DNA from: Clostridia bacterium
GTDB taxonomy: Bacteria > Bacillota > Clostridia > Christensenellales > Aristaeellaceae
Assembly (NCBI GenBank): GCA_016297535.1
Contig: JAEDGL010000005.1
Location: 1-42,880 of the forward strand
Reading direction: 5' to 3'
DNA length: 42,880 bases
The notes under the pieces are model-generated. The model saw nothing but the letters and a program-made list of their open reading frames with translations, was not told the origin of the DNA and did no database searches. The position numbers and the translations under genes are program-made. Below, one piece after another: positions 35,901 to 42,809 of this stretch. How positions within the stretch are numbered: the stretch's first letter is position 1; each line of letters opens with the position of its first letter.

Positions 35901-36601
35901 TAGCGCAGCAGATACAGCCGCACATCCAGCTCGCGCAGGGTTTCGGTCAGGCTGAGGTATTCCCTGGCCACATCCGATTGCTTTTTGAGCGGCGTCAGAT
36001 GGCTTTCCAGCTCGTCCAGCACATCCAGCACGCGCACCAGGTTTTCATCGGCGCGCTTCAGGCGGCCCTCGGCCTCCTCCTTGCGGGCGCGGAAGCGGCT
36101 GATGCCCGCGGCTTCCTCAAACACCACGCGGCGGTCCTCGCTGCGCTGGCTCAGGATTTCATCAATCCGGCCCTGGCCGATGATGGAGTAGCCCTCCTTG
36201 CCCACGCCGGTGTCGCGAAACAGATCCACAATATCGCGCAGGCGGCAGCTTGCACCGTTCATCAGGTATTCGCTGTCGCCGCTGCGGTAGACGCGGCGGG
36301 TGATGCTGACCTCGTCAAAGGCCACGTTGAGCTGATGATCGGTGTTGTCAAAGGTGAGGGTAACCTCGCAGTAGTTGAGCGCCTTGCGCTTTTCGGTGCC
36401 GTTAAAGATGACGTCGGCCATGCTCTGGCCGCGCAGCATTTTGGCGCTCTGCTCGCCCAGCACCCAGCGCACCGCATCGCCGATGTTGCTTTTGCCGCTG
36501 CCGTTGGGGCCTACAATGCCGGTCACGTTTTGCGGAAACACAATCTCCGTGCGCTTGGCGAAGGATTTGAAGCCGTATATCTCCAGTTTGGTTAAACGCA
36601 T
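32993..36601 (-). CDS. smc: Chromosome segregation protein SMC
   Basis: A 1202-residue SMC ATPase, core of the condensin that organises and segregates the chromosome with ScpA and ScpB. The Walker A site GPNGSGKSN (31-39) lies in the N-terminal head. A coiled coil from about 170 to 500 is followed by the hinge (about 515-650, with KGVHDVVAMLL and GRATFLPLNTIKGR) and a return coil to about 1020. The C-terminal head has the signature LFSGGERALTAIALLFA and Walker B FCILDEIEAALD. Length is normal. The start overlaps the rnc stop by 10 bases, with AAAGGAG upstream. Confidence 0.99.
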   Translation of the reverse strand: MRLTKLEIYGFKSFAKRTEIVFPQNVTGIVGPNGSGKSNIGDAVRWVLGEQSAKMLRGQSMADVIFNGTEKRKALNYCEVTLTFDNTDHQLNVAFDEVSITRRVYRSGDSEYLMNGASCRLRDIVDLFRDTGVGKEGYSIIGQGRIDEILSQRSEDRRVVFEEAAGISRFRARKEEAEGRLKRADENLVRVLDVLDELESHLTPLKKQSDVAREYLSLTETLRELDVRLYLLRYDRLHEKENAAEQAFLQVSDAVREAEQTLSLATERRTQAEIRQEQIQQALSQAHDALLRQSDALHAARESLSEIRNRINNGGDAMDRLDSEAESLRARLRLIEATMTQSDGGLSEAEELLALARDALEQRRAAHTRATESAQQLEDELTAHKATIMDRMNRMQNVRASQARQSAMQQQMTLRREEILRQLDQENEREEALSALLSDAQSALEADQEQLNQLREDAESFEQRTKQLLQDILARQKQLQEDLQSARALDTRLHTLRELQDGYEGYQYSVKNALTYAKRAQLKGVHDVVAMLLSVPREYETAMDMALGAGMQNIVTQTEQDAKILIDYLRKNRLGRATFLPLNTIKGRTLTPREREVLHMKGCIGVASELCSYDPIYRDVIENLLGRTVVAQDLDSGIAIMRAGGHAFRLVTLQGDVMHSGGSMTGGSIQQKAQNLLGREREMKELAGQLDEINARAQQAQAEIARMEAERAGEKERREEAQNELHQQEIAVVRDTERLKTAQADLDAHAQRVEQYRMAVNQLDESLAQIAQELERINAQSSQEETGTDELNARSEQLSVQLDKARRARESAQEALTDAMLTLQNAGHDVDRIRRDKERLSGDEARCREELSALAQKREQAQQDVEDARRQQQTAESIIAACENHVEEARRHVADTEIRRDAQQKELRDIQAEIDAAQQLHAHEADRMHRQEMALGRIRADLSSLNDRLWNTYELSYAGAQEALAQYEQQPDPSGHGCNLAGEFNEAEADRDAQRIRDRIRAMGSVNVGAIEEYAQMYERYHQLNAQKEDLQKAKADLESLIAQLLEQMETVFVGQFSALQDYFAETFVRLFGGGRGEISLSDPNDPLNCGIDIIVQPPGKKRQLLSLFSGGERALTAIALLFAMLKLKPTPFCILDEIEAALDDANISYFADYLKEFSADTQFIVVTHRKGTMERCDTLFGVAMEERGVSSMVSVNLTDYE

Positions 36602-37293
36602 GTCGTAGCTCCTTTTGCGGGGGGTTCCGATTGGCCGGGCCTGTTCCGGTATTCCTGCAGCGCGGCCTTGGCCGCCGCCTGCTCCGCGGCCTTTTTGCTG
36701 TTGCCCACGCCGGTGGCCACGGGCCTGCCCATTACGCTTACCTGCGCGGTAAAGGTGCGGTTGTGGTCGGGGCCCTCCTGGGCGATGATGGCATAGCTGG
36801 GCAGATCCAGCCCGTGGGCCTGCGTGTATTCCTGCAGGGCGTTCTTGTCATCGTGCCCGCGCCAGGCGATCAGGCTTTCATCCTGGGCAAACAGCCGGCG
36901 AATCACATCGCGCGCGGCCTCGTATCCGCCGTCCACATAGATGGCGGCCAGCACGGCCTCCACGGCGTCGGCCAGAATGCTGGGCTTTTCACGGCCGCCG
37001 GTCTGCTCCTCGCCGTGGCCCATGATCAGGCAGGGGCCAAGGGAAAGCGTGCGGGCGATGACGCTGAGGGTGCGCTCGCACACAAGCGCCGCGCGGCGGG
37101 CGGTCAGCTCGCCCTCGTGCAGCTGGGGATACTTGTGGTAAAGCATGTCGCTGACGCAAAACTCCAGCACCGCGTCGCCCAGAAATTCCAGGCGCTGGTT
37201 ATCCGGCAGCTTTGTGGAGGGATGCGTCAGCGCCAGGCGAAGATGGGCCTCGTTGTGAAAGGTGTAGCCCAGCGCCTTTTGCAGGTTTTGCAT
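36592..37293 (-). CDS. rnc: Ribonuclease III
   Basis: A 233-residue double-strand-specific endoribonuclease for rRNA and mRNA processing. The catalytic signature NQRLEFLGDAVLEF (32-45) and the second acidic site LADAVEAVLAAIYVDGG are present. The double-stranded RNA-binding domain covers about 155-222, with DDKNALQEYTQAHG and KKAAEQAAAKAAL. The start is the ATG at 37293 after AGGAGG; the open frame continues 36 codons upstream through the acpP-rnc hairpin, which argues against an earlier start. The 3' end overlaps smc by 10 bases. Confidence 0.98.
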   Translation of the reverse strand: MQNLQKALGYTFHNEAHLRLALTHPSTKLPDNQRLEFLGDAVLEFCVSDMLYHKYPQLHEGELTARRAALVCERTLSVIARTLSLGPCLIMGHGEEQTGGREKPSILADAVEAVLAAIYVDGGYEAARDVIRRLFAQDESLIAWRGHDDKNALQEYTQAHGLDLPSYAIIAQEGPDHNRTFTAQVSVMGRPVATGVGNSKKAAEQAAAKAALQEYRNRPGQSEPPAKGATTCV

Positions 37294-37322
37294 GGTGTTC
37301 CTCCTGTGATCAAAATACGGCT

Positions 37323-37354
37323 TACGCCCCCAGCGGATGTCCGCCGGGGGCGTA
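37323..37354 (-). terminator. Intercistronic hairpin between acpP and rnc
   Basis: Perfect 9-bp outer arms TACGCCCCC (37323-37331) and GGGGGCGTA (37346-37354), with a further GCGG/CCGC inner stem. On the minus strand four Ts lie 7 bases beyond it, so termination would be weak. It may uncouple acpP levels from rnc-smc-ftsY, or be an RNase III target just upstream of rnc. Confidence 0.5.
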
Positions 37355-37372
37355 CAGACGGACCGCGCCGCC

Positions 37373-37600
37373 TTACTGGTGGGAATCGATGTACTTGACA
37401 ACGTCGCCCACGGTTTTGAGGTTGAGGATTACCTCGTCCTCCACCTCGATGCCAAACTGGGTTTCCAGCTCCAGAATCATTACCATCACGTTGGCGCTGT
37501 CGGCCTTCAGGTCTTCCACCAGGCGGGTTTCGGGGGTGATGCTTTCGGCGCTCACCTGCAGCTGCTCGGCAATCATGCCGCGAACCTTTTCAAAGGTCAT
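37373..37600 (-). CDS. acpP: Acyl carrier protein
   Basis: A 75-residue acidic carrier protein for fatty-acid synthesis. The phosphopantetheine serine is Ser35 in EDLKADSANVMVM, so the usual DSL reads DSA. Flanking helices (LETQFGIEVEDEVILNLKTV) are normal. I choose the ATG at 37600: an in-frame ATG at 37609 sits directly against the AGGAGG, leaving no spacing, while 37600 is nine bases from it and gives the usual Ser position. It lies between plsX and rnc in the classic Gram-positive order. Confidence 0.95.
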   Translation of the reverse strand: MTFEKVRGMIAEQLQVSAESITPETRLVEDLKADSANVMVMILELETQFGIEVEDEVILNLKTVGDVVKYIDSHQ

Positions 37601-37672
37601 GGTCTTCATCCTCCTATGAGTACAGAATCAAAAGGGAAAAAATCATTCAACGCAGATTGTGCGTGAACTTCG

Positions 37673-38698
37673 TTATTCGGCGGCGGGTTCGCCGTCGGGC
37701 AGCAGGGCTTCGATCTTGCCGACCACATCGCCCTCCACCATCTGCACGGCCTGACGGATGGCACAGGCCATGGCATGGCCCTTGCAGCTGCCGTGCGCCT
37801 TGACCACATTGCCGCGCACGCCCAGCAGGGGCGCACCGCCCACCTCGTTGTAATCCATCTTTTTCTTGACGCGGCGGAAGGCGGGCTTGGCCAGCAGGCC
37901 GCCGATTTTGGAGCGGAAGTCGCCGTAGATTTCCTGCTTGATGATGCCCAGCAGCGTGCCGGCAACGCCCTCCATAAACTTGAGGATAACGTTGCCCACA
38001 AAGCCGTCGCACACAATCACATCGGCCACGTCATAGGTGATATCGCGCGCTTCCACGTTGCCCACAAAGTTCAGGCGCTTGTCGGCGCTGAGCAGCTCAT
38101 AGGTTTCCTTGGTCAGCGCACAGCCCTTTTCGGCCTCCGCGCCGTTGTTGACCAGGCCGATGCGCGGGTTCGTGACGCCGCGCATGCTTTCCATGTAGGC
38201 CTTGCCCATCATGGCAAACTGGTGCAGGTATTCGGGGCGGCAGTCCACGTTGGCGCCGCAGTCGATTAGCAGAAAGAAATCCTTGCCGTTGGGCAGCAGG
38301 GGCGCCAGCGCGGGGCGGTCGATGCCCTTGAGCCTGCCCAGGCGGAACATGCCGCCGGAGAGCACCGCGCCCGTGGAACCGGCGGATACAAACGCATCCA
38401 CCGCGCCGTCGCGCAGCTTGAGCATGCCATCCACAATGGCGCTCTGCTTTTTTCTGCGCACGGCCATCACCGGCGCCTCGTTGTTGGTGATGATTTCGGG
38501 GCAGTCCGTCAGGGTAAGGCGGCTGCGCAGGGCCTGATCCGCCGTGCCAAAAACCTCATCCACCGTTTTGCGCACGGTTTCGATGGGGCCGGCCAGCTCG
38601 ATTTGCAGCTGCGGGTACAGGCCCAGCGCCTCCCTGGCGCCCTGCACGGGTGCCAGGGGCGCGTTGTCGCCGCCCATTGCGTCCAGATAGATTTTCAT
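37673..38698 (-). CDS. plsX: Phosphate acyltransferase PlsX
   Basis: A 341-residue peripheral membrane enzyme converting acyl-ACP to acyl phosphate, the donor for PlsY in phospholipid synthesis. It opens MKIYLDAMGGDNAP and contains GSTGAVLSGGMF, RPALAPLLPNGKDFFLLIDCGANVDC, IGLVNNGAEAEKG and VCDGFVGNVILKFMEG, all family hallmarks. The start at 38698 follows AAGAGG; the frame is open 53 codons upstream into the beta-propeller gene, without a ribosome site. It lies 16 bp after that gene, so both may share a transcript. Confidence 0.98.
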   Translation of the reverse strand: MKIYLDAMGGDNAPLAPVQGAREALGLYPQLQIELAGPIETVRKTVDEVFGTADQALRSRLTLTDCPEIITNNEAPVMAVRRKKQSAIVDGMLKLRDGAVDAFVSAGSTGAVLSGGMFRLGRLKGIDRPALAPLLPNGKDFFLLIDCGANVDCRPEYLHQFAMMGKAYMESMRGVTNPRIGLVNNGAEAEKGCALTKETYELLSADKRLNFVGNVEARDITYDVADVIVCDGFVGNVILKFMEGVAGTLLGIIKQEIYGDFRSKIGGLLAKPAFRRVKKKMDYNEVGGAPLLGVRGNVVKAHGSCKGHAMACAIRQAVQMVEGDVVGKIEALLPDGEPAAE

Positions 38699-38714
38699 AG
38701 GCAAGCCTCTTTCG

Positions 38715-41700
38715 TTAGTCGATCCTGATGCAGTACACGCCGCCGGCGTTGGCGCCCGTGGTGCCGATGACCAGCAGGTTGCCGTACACCGCGGGAGAAG
38801 CCTCCAGCACAAGGGTGGCCTCGGCGTTTTCGATGGGTGAAAGCTGCAGAGAGTCAAGAATGGCGCCGGTTCGGGCGTTCATCAGGTGCAGCTTGCCGTT
38901 TCCTTCGGCCTGTACGAGCCACGCATCGCCGTCTTTATTGTACACGGCCACGGGGCTGGAAATGCTGGGACCTTCCAGCGCGGTCTGCCAGACCACGTTG
39001 CCGCTGTTTTTGCTGAGGGCGATAACCTGCGCGGGCTCCTTGTCGTTGGATACAGTAAAGATGACCAGGTCGCGGATGCTCTCCTGACCCACCACGGGGC
39101 TGGCGTAGCAGCCGGTGTCCCTGTTCTTGCCAACATAGCTGACCTCGGGAATTTCGTAGGTCCATTCCACCTCGCCGGTAAGCGCGTCGATGCGGCGGAT
39201 GGCGGCCCTTGCGCTCTTGGAGGTGCGGCTGGTAAGGGTGTTGCCGGTATAGAGCACAACCTTTTCGCCGTCCTCCACATCCAGCGCGGGGGTGGAATCC
39301 ACATTGTCATCGGTATCCACCACCCACACGGGGGTCAGGGTGTTGACGTCCACGCACTGCAGCACGCCCGCCTGATCGGCGTAGTACACGTAGTTGTTGT
39401 ACATGGCAACGCTTGCGTCGATGTTGGTGTTGGTCTTCTTCTGATCGCCCAGCAGGCTCTTGTAGCCCTGAATGGCGCCGGACAGGGCGATTTCGTTGAT
39501 GGAATATTTGTAGCTTTCCTTCAGGGGGCCGAACTCTGCGGTGTAGAGCACGCCGTTCATGCCGCCAACGATCATGGTGCCGGTGGCGCTGTCAAACAGG
39601 GCGGAGCCGGTAAAGCCGGAGTAGTTGCTGTTTTTGTCCTTGCCGTCGCCGGCGATCATGGTTTCCTTTTTGTTGGTGATGAGGTTGAGAATGTGATAGC
39701 CGTTTTTCACGGTCTTGTTGGCCAGCTTGGCATTGTACTGGCCAACGCCAAGGATGGGCGTGCCGTTGGTGGCCACGCTGAGGCCGCCGCGGCTGGGCGC
39801 GCCGATGTCGATGGCGTCGCGGGTTTCCTCGCCGGTGAGCAGATTGAAGAAATGCACCTTGCCATCCTGGCCGGCGATAATGGCTTCCTTGAGGGCGGTT
39901 ACTTCCTTGGCCGAATCATACAGCCCCATGTTTTTGCGCAGCTCCGTGGGCCACTTGACGATCACGGGCTGTCCGGGCGCGGCCACGCCGTATACGGTGG
40001 TCTCGGACACGCGCATGCCGCCGATGGGCTGGCTCCAGAGCACGCTGAGCTTCTGGTTTTCCACCTCAACGGTGCCGTAGGCGGCGTTCTGGCGCAGCGG
40101 ACCGCTGCGGAAGGTGAGCACGCCCGCCTGGCGCCAGCCTGCATAGTCGCTGCCGCCCACGGTGGTGGAGAAGGCGTTGAGCAGGTTGATGGCGCGGGAG
40201 CGGTTATAGTTGGTAATGGTTTTGGTGCCGTTGTACACGGTTGCCTTCAGCTTTTGCCCCTCGGGCGCGGCGTCATCGGCGGCCTGAGCGCTCAGGTTGG
40301 GCAGGGGAGAGGTGGTGGGCACGGGGGTAGGCGTGGGCGTAGGTGTGGGGGTGGGCGTAGGTGTAGGTGTAGGAGAGGGCGTGGGCGTAGGCGTGGGGGT
40401 GGGAGAGGGCGTGGGCGTAGGCGTGGGCGTGGGGGTGGCCGTGGGCGGCACGGTGGGCGTTGCGATCACGGCCGCAGGCTCGTTGCCCAGCTGCGCGGCC
40501 ACGCTGTAGCCGGAGGGGGTAAAGTTGGAACCGTCGGTAACGTACTGAACGCTGTAGGAGCCGGTATAGGGCGAGGTAACCTCGGTGGACAGGGTCCAGA
40601 CGCGGGTGCCGTCGCTTTCGGTCATCCGGCTGCGGTCGCTGTCCTGATCCGCGGCAAACATGCTAACAACCGCGCTGTTTTTGTCATCCACCACGCGCAC
40701 GCCGTTAACGGCGGCGGAGGTGGTAACGGTAAAGGTGATTTCCACGGGCAGCTCGGAGATGGCCGTATCGCAGGTAAAGCCCTGCATGGCGGGGGTTTCC
40801 GGCCGGGGCGTGGCAATGCTGACGGGATCCATGCAGCTTACGCCCGCCTCAAGCTCCTTGCCCTTGCGGGTGGCGTACACGGTGTAGCGGCCGGTGTAGC
40901 CGCCGGCCACATCGCACACGGGCTTCCACAGCAGCACGTTGCTGTTGGCAATGATCTCGCCGGACTGCACCATTTGCTCGGAATAGGCGGCGTAGTAAAC
41001 CTGCGTGCCAAAGTCATCCACAATGCGGATGGCCTGCACGTTTTTGGCGGTTTGCACGGCAAAGATGACCTGTGTGGGAGCCGTGCTGTCCGCGGCGGTA
41101 ACGGTAAAGCTCTTGATGGCTTCCTCGTTGGGCAGAATCAGATCCTTGACGGAATCAAACGCGTTGAGCAGCGTTTCCTGCACGGGCGCCACAAACGAGC
41201 CCACGGGGCCGCCGATGGTGCGCCAGTTGGGCAGGCATACGCCCAAAACAAGCCCTGCGACAATCACAAGGATCACCACAATGGCGATCAGCGCTCCGCC
41301 GCGCTTTCCGGGCTCGCGGTCATCGTCCTCGTCATCCTCCTCGTAGCGGTTTACGGGCGGCACGGGACGGCGGTAGCTTTCATCGGCGGGACGGCGTGCG
41401 GCGGGATGCTGCGTGCGGTTTTCATCCTGCGCGGCGGCCTGGGGCTGCACAGGACGGCGCGGGGGCTGACCCTGCGCGCCTACCGGCGGGCGCTGCGGCG
41501 CGGGACGCTGGCCCGGCTGCTGGGGACGCTGCCCAGGCTGCTGGGGACGCTGACCCGGCTGCTGGGGACGCTGCGGCGCGGGACGGCGCACGGGCTGTCC
41601 GTTGGGCAGGGGCTGCAGGGGAGCGCGCTGCGCGGGGGATTGCTGGCGTGCGGGCTCCTCGCTGTCGCCCGCGCGGAAGGGGTCCACCTCCGGCGCGGCC

Positions 41701-42047
41701 TGCGCTGCGGCCTGGGCCGCCTCGGCCTGCGCGCGCTCGGCAACACGGCTGCGGCGGCGCACGGGCGGCTTCTCCTGCGCATCAGCCTCCGAAGCGGAGG
41801 GCCGGTCCACGGTGGTGCGCTTGCTTACAAGCTGCGCAGGCATAACCGGGGACACCACGCGGGTGGGAGCGTCGTCTCCCTGAATGGAAAAATCGCTGCT
41901 TTGAGGCAGCGGAACGCCGCCCTGCTGCATCTGCGCGCCGAGCTGGGCGGGCGCATCGGTCAGCACGCTCGAACCTTCGCCGCTCTGCTGCAAGGCGCCG
42001 TTTTCGGGACGGAACGGATCATTAGGGCCACGGTTGTAATCACTCAA
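38715..42047 (-). CDS. Large membrane-anchored PQQ-like beta-propeller protein with Pro-rich and TP-repeat regions
   Basis: An 1110-residue protein of unknown function. Order: cytoplasmic Pro/Gln/Arg/Ala-rich region (1-248) with three RPQQPGQ repeats (160-180) and an acidic patch YEEDDEDDDREP; one membrane helix (251-272); two similar beta-rich extracellular modules (about 300-430 and 440-530); a Thr-Pro-rich linker (about 535-580); and a C-terminal beta-propeller (about 600-1110) with repeats such as GKVHFFNLLTGEE, GVLQCVDVNTLTPVWVVDTD and GNVVWQTALEG, as in PQQ-binding-like/BamB-type propellers. The start is TTG at 42047, nine bases after AAGGAG. It probably binds or scaffolds something at the cell surface. 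It leads the plsX run. Confidence 0.85.
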   Translation of the reverse strand: MSDYNRGPNDPFRPENGALQQSGEGSSVLTDAPAQLGAQMQQGGVPLPQSSDFSIQGDDAPTRVVSPVMPAQLVSKRTTVDRPSASEADAQEKPPVRRRSRVAERAQAEAAQAAAQAAPEVDPFRAGDSEEPARQQSPAQRAPLQPLPNGQPVRRPAPQRPQQPGQRPQQPGQRPQQPGQRPAPQRPPVGAQGQPPRRPVQPQAAAQDENRTQHPAARRPADESYRRPVPPVNRYEEDDEDDDREPGKRGGALIAIVVILVIVAGLVLGVCLPNWRTIGGPVGSFVAPVQETLLNAFDSVKDLILPNEEAIKSFTVTAADSTAPTQVIFAVQTAKNVQAIRIVDDFGTQVYYAAYSEQMVQSGEIIANSNVLLWKPVCDVAGGYTGRYTVYATRKGKELEAGVSCMDPVSIATPRPETPAMQGFTCDTAISELPVEITFTVTTSAAVNGVRVVDDKNSAVVSMFAADQDSDRSRMTESDGTRVWTLSTEVTSPYTGSYSVQYVTDGSNFTPSGYSVAAQLGNEPAAVIATPTVPPTATPTPTPTPTPSPTPTPTPTPSPTPTPTPTPTPTPTPTPVPTTSPLPNLSAQAADDAAPEGQKLKATVYNGTKTITNYNRSRAINLLNAFSTTVGGSDYAGWRQAGVLTFRSGPLRQNAAYGTVEVENQKLSVLWSQPIGGMRVSETTVYGVAAPGQPVIVKWPTELRKNMGLYDSAKEVTALKEAIIAGQDGKVHFFNLLTGEETRDAIDIGAPSRGGLSVATNGTPILGVGQYNAKLANKTVKNGYHILNLITNKKETMIAGDGKDKNSNYSGFTGSALFDSATGTMIVGGMNGVLYTAEFGPLKESYKYSINEIALSGAIQGYKSLLGDQKKTNTNIDASVAMYNNYVYYADQAGVLQCVDVNTLTPVWVVDTDDNVDSTPALDVEDGEKVVLYTGNTLTSRTSKSARAAIRRIDALTGEVEWTYEIPEVSYVGKNRDTGCYASPVVGQESIRDLVIFTVSNDKEPAQVIALSKNSGNVVWQTALEGPSISSPVAVYNKDGDAWLVQAEGNGKLHLMNARTGAILDSLQLSPIENAEATLVLEASPAVYGNLLVIGTTGANAGGVYCIRID
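40325..40440. repeat. GT-rich hexamer repeat tract encoding the Thr-Pro linker
   Basis: The plus strand reads as about nineteen imperfect copies of units like GTGGGC, GTAGGC, GTAGGT and GTGGGG, with two GAGGGC units that put Ser in place of Thr. Runs of three to five G on the plus strand could form G-quadruplexes in the template strand of the gene. Confidence 0.9.
41515..41577. repeat. Three 21-bp tandem units encoding RPQQPGQ
   Basis: Nearly identical 21-bp units at 41515-41535, 41536-41556 and 41557-41577 (GGCTGCTGGGGACGCTG core) encode RPQQPGQ copies in the cytoplasmic Pro-rich region of the beta-propeller protein. The last unit diverges at its end. Confidence 0.85.
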
Positions 42048-42127
42048 AGTCGTACACTCCTTATCCTGGATTGGATCATGGGACGGCCTTAGCCGCGCGA
42101 AAGCATCTTTTGAACACGATTTCGAAA

Positions 42128-42154
42128 ATGGTATACGTATCGACCATATACCAT
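42128..42154. promoter_or_regulatory. Perfect 8-bp inverted repeat downstream of the beta-propeller gene promoter
   Basis: ATGGTATA (42128-42135) and TATACCAT (42147-42154) separated by 11 bases, starting about 6 bp downstream of the -10 box in the minus-strand reading, so it covers the expected transcription start. The position and dyad shape suit a repressor site; the regulator is unknown. Confidence 0.5.
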
Positions 42155-42159
42155 CCTGT

Positions 42160-42188
42160 ATTATACCAATAATCCGCAAAGTCTACAA
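42160..42188 (-). promoter_or_regulatory. Promoter of the beta-propeller gene (and possibly the plsX run)
   Basis: Minus-strand TTGTAG (42183-42188), a 17-bp spacer and perfect TATAAT (42160-42165), about 113 bp before the TTG start at 42047. No stronger promoter was seen before plsX, so read-through is likely. Confidence 0.65.
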
Positions 42189-42258
42189 CCCCCTGTTTGT
42201 CAAACCAACATGTAAAATGTTCGGATCGTACGGATTTTGCAAAACCTGCGCAAAGGGC

Positions 42259-42287
42259 TTGCATTTTGTTTTTTTCAATGCTAAAAT
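42259..42287 (+). promoter_or_regulatory. secG promoter
   Basis: TTGCAT (42259-42264), a 17-bp T-rich spacer and TAAAAT (42282-42287), about 34 bp before the secG start. Confidence 0.65.
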
Positions 42288-42320
42288 AATACGTCTATAT
42301 TCGCCAAGGAGGGACCCCTG

Positions 42321-42548
42321 ATGAGCGTATTGATTGGCATTTTGCTGATTGTTGCCTCTATCGTTATGATCGTGACCGTGCTGCTGCAAAGCAGCGAGCG
42401 TTCCGGCCTGGGCGCCGTAAGCGGCGCTGCCGAAACTTTCTTCGGCAAGAACAAGGCCCGGGGCATGGAAGCCAAGCTGGCGCTGGCCACCAAGATTAGC
42501 GCGACCGTGTTTGTGGCGCTGTCCGTGCTGATGATGTTTGTAGGCTGA
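42321..42548 (+). CDS. secG: Preprotein translocase subunit SecG
   Basis: A 75-residue membrane protein of the SecYEG channel, supporting SecA-driven export. It has two helices (about 3-22 and 53-74) joined by a loop with the family hallmark LLQSSERSGLGAVSGAAETFFGK split across the first helix end and loop. Length is normal for Firmicutes. The ATG at 42321 follows AAGGAGGG at about 7 bases. It has its own promoter and terminator. In many Firmicutes rnr and smpB follow secG; here a tRNA gene follows instead. Confidence 0.95.
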   Translation: MSVLIGILLIVASIVMIVTVLLQSSERSGLGAVSGAAETFFGKNKARGMEAKLALATKISATVFVALSVLMMFVG

Positions 42549-42600
42549 CAACCGGCAAACAAAGCAAACGGCTCCTGTTAGCAGCCGCTGCGGCTTGTCG

Positions 42601-42636
42601 AAAACCCAGTTCTCGCCTTTGCGAAACTGGGTTTTT
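42601..42636 (+). terminator. secG terminator
   Basis: Arms AAAACCCAGTT (42601-42611) and AACTGGGTTTT (42625-42635) are perfectly complementary around a 13-base loop, and the right arm runs into TTTTT. A small GC hairpin (AGCC/GGCT) precedes it. Confidence 0.85.
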
Positions 42637-42749
42637 CAACAGCCTTTCCAGGACGTTTCTTCCAATACAGCTTTCGACCGTATCGCAGGCAGGGCAATGG
42701 CGCCCGAGGGCGGATTCAAAAAAATTTTCGTTTTTTTGAGCTTACCCCC

Positions 42750-42778
42750 TTGACGAACCATGACAGGCTGAGTATAAT
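42750..42778 (+). promoter_or_regulatory. tRNA-Pro promoter
   Basis: TTGACG (42750-42755), a 17-bp spacer and perfect TATAAT (42773-42778), about 31 bp before the mature tRNA 5' end. Confidence 0.85.
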
Positions 42779-42809
42779 AATCAACGTCGCTTGTGCGAGC
42801 CGTTCTTAA

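Noticed and set aside
32792..36595. A 1267-codon open frame on the plus strand opposite smc
   Set aside because: It is the shadow of the GC-rich smc gene, Ala/Leu/Val/Gly/His-rich without family motifs, and smc itself is certain.
40325..40440. CRISPR-like array
   Set aside because: Units are 6-bp coding repeats without spacers, in frame with a long gene.
38886..42092. A 1068-codon open frame on the plus strand opposite the beta-propeller gene
   Set aside because: Gly/His/Val-rich shadow; its GRGRGRR-like stretches are the antisense of the Thr-Pro repeat.
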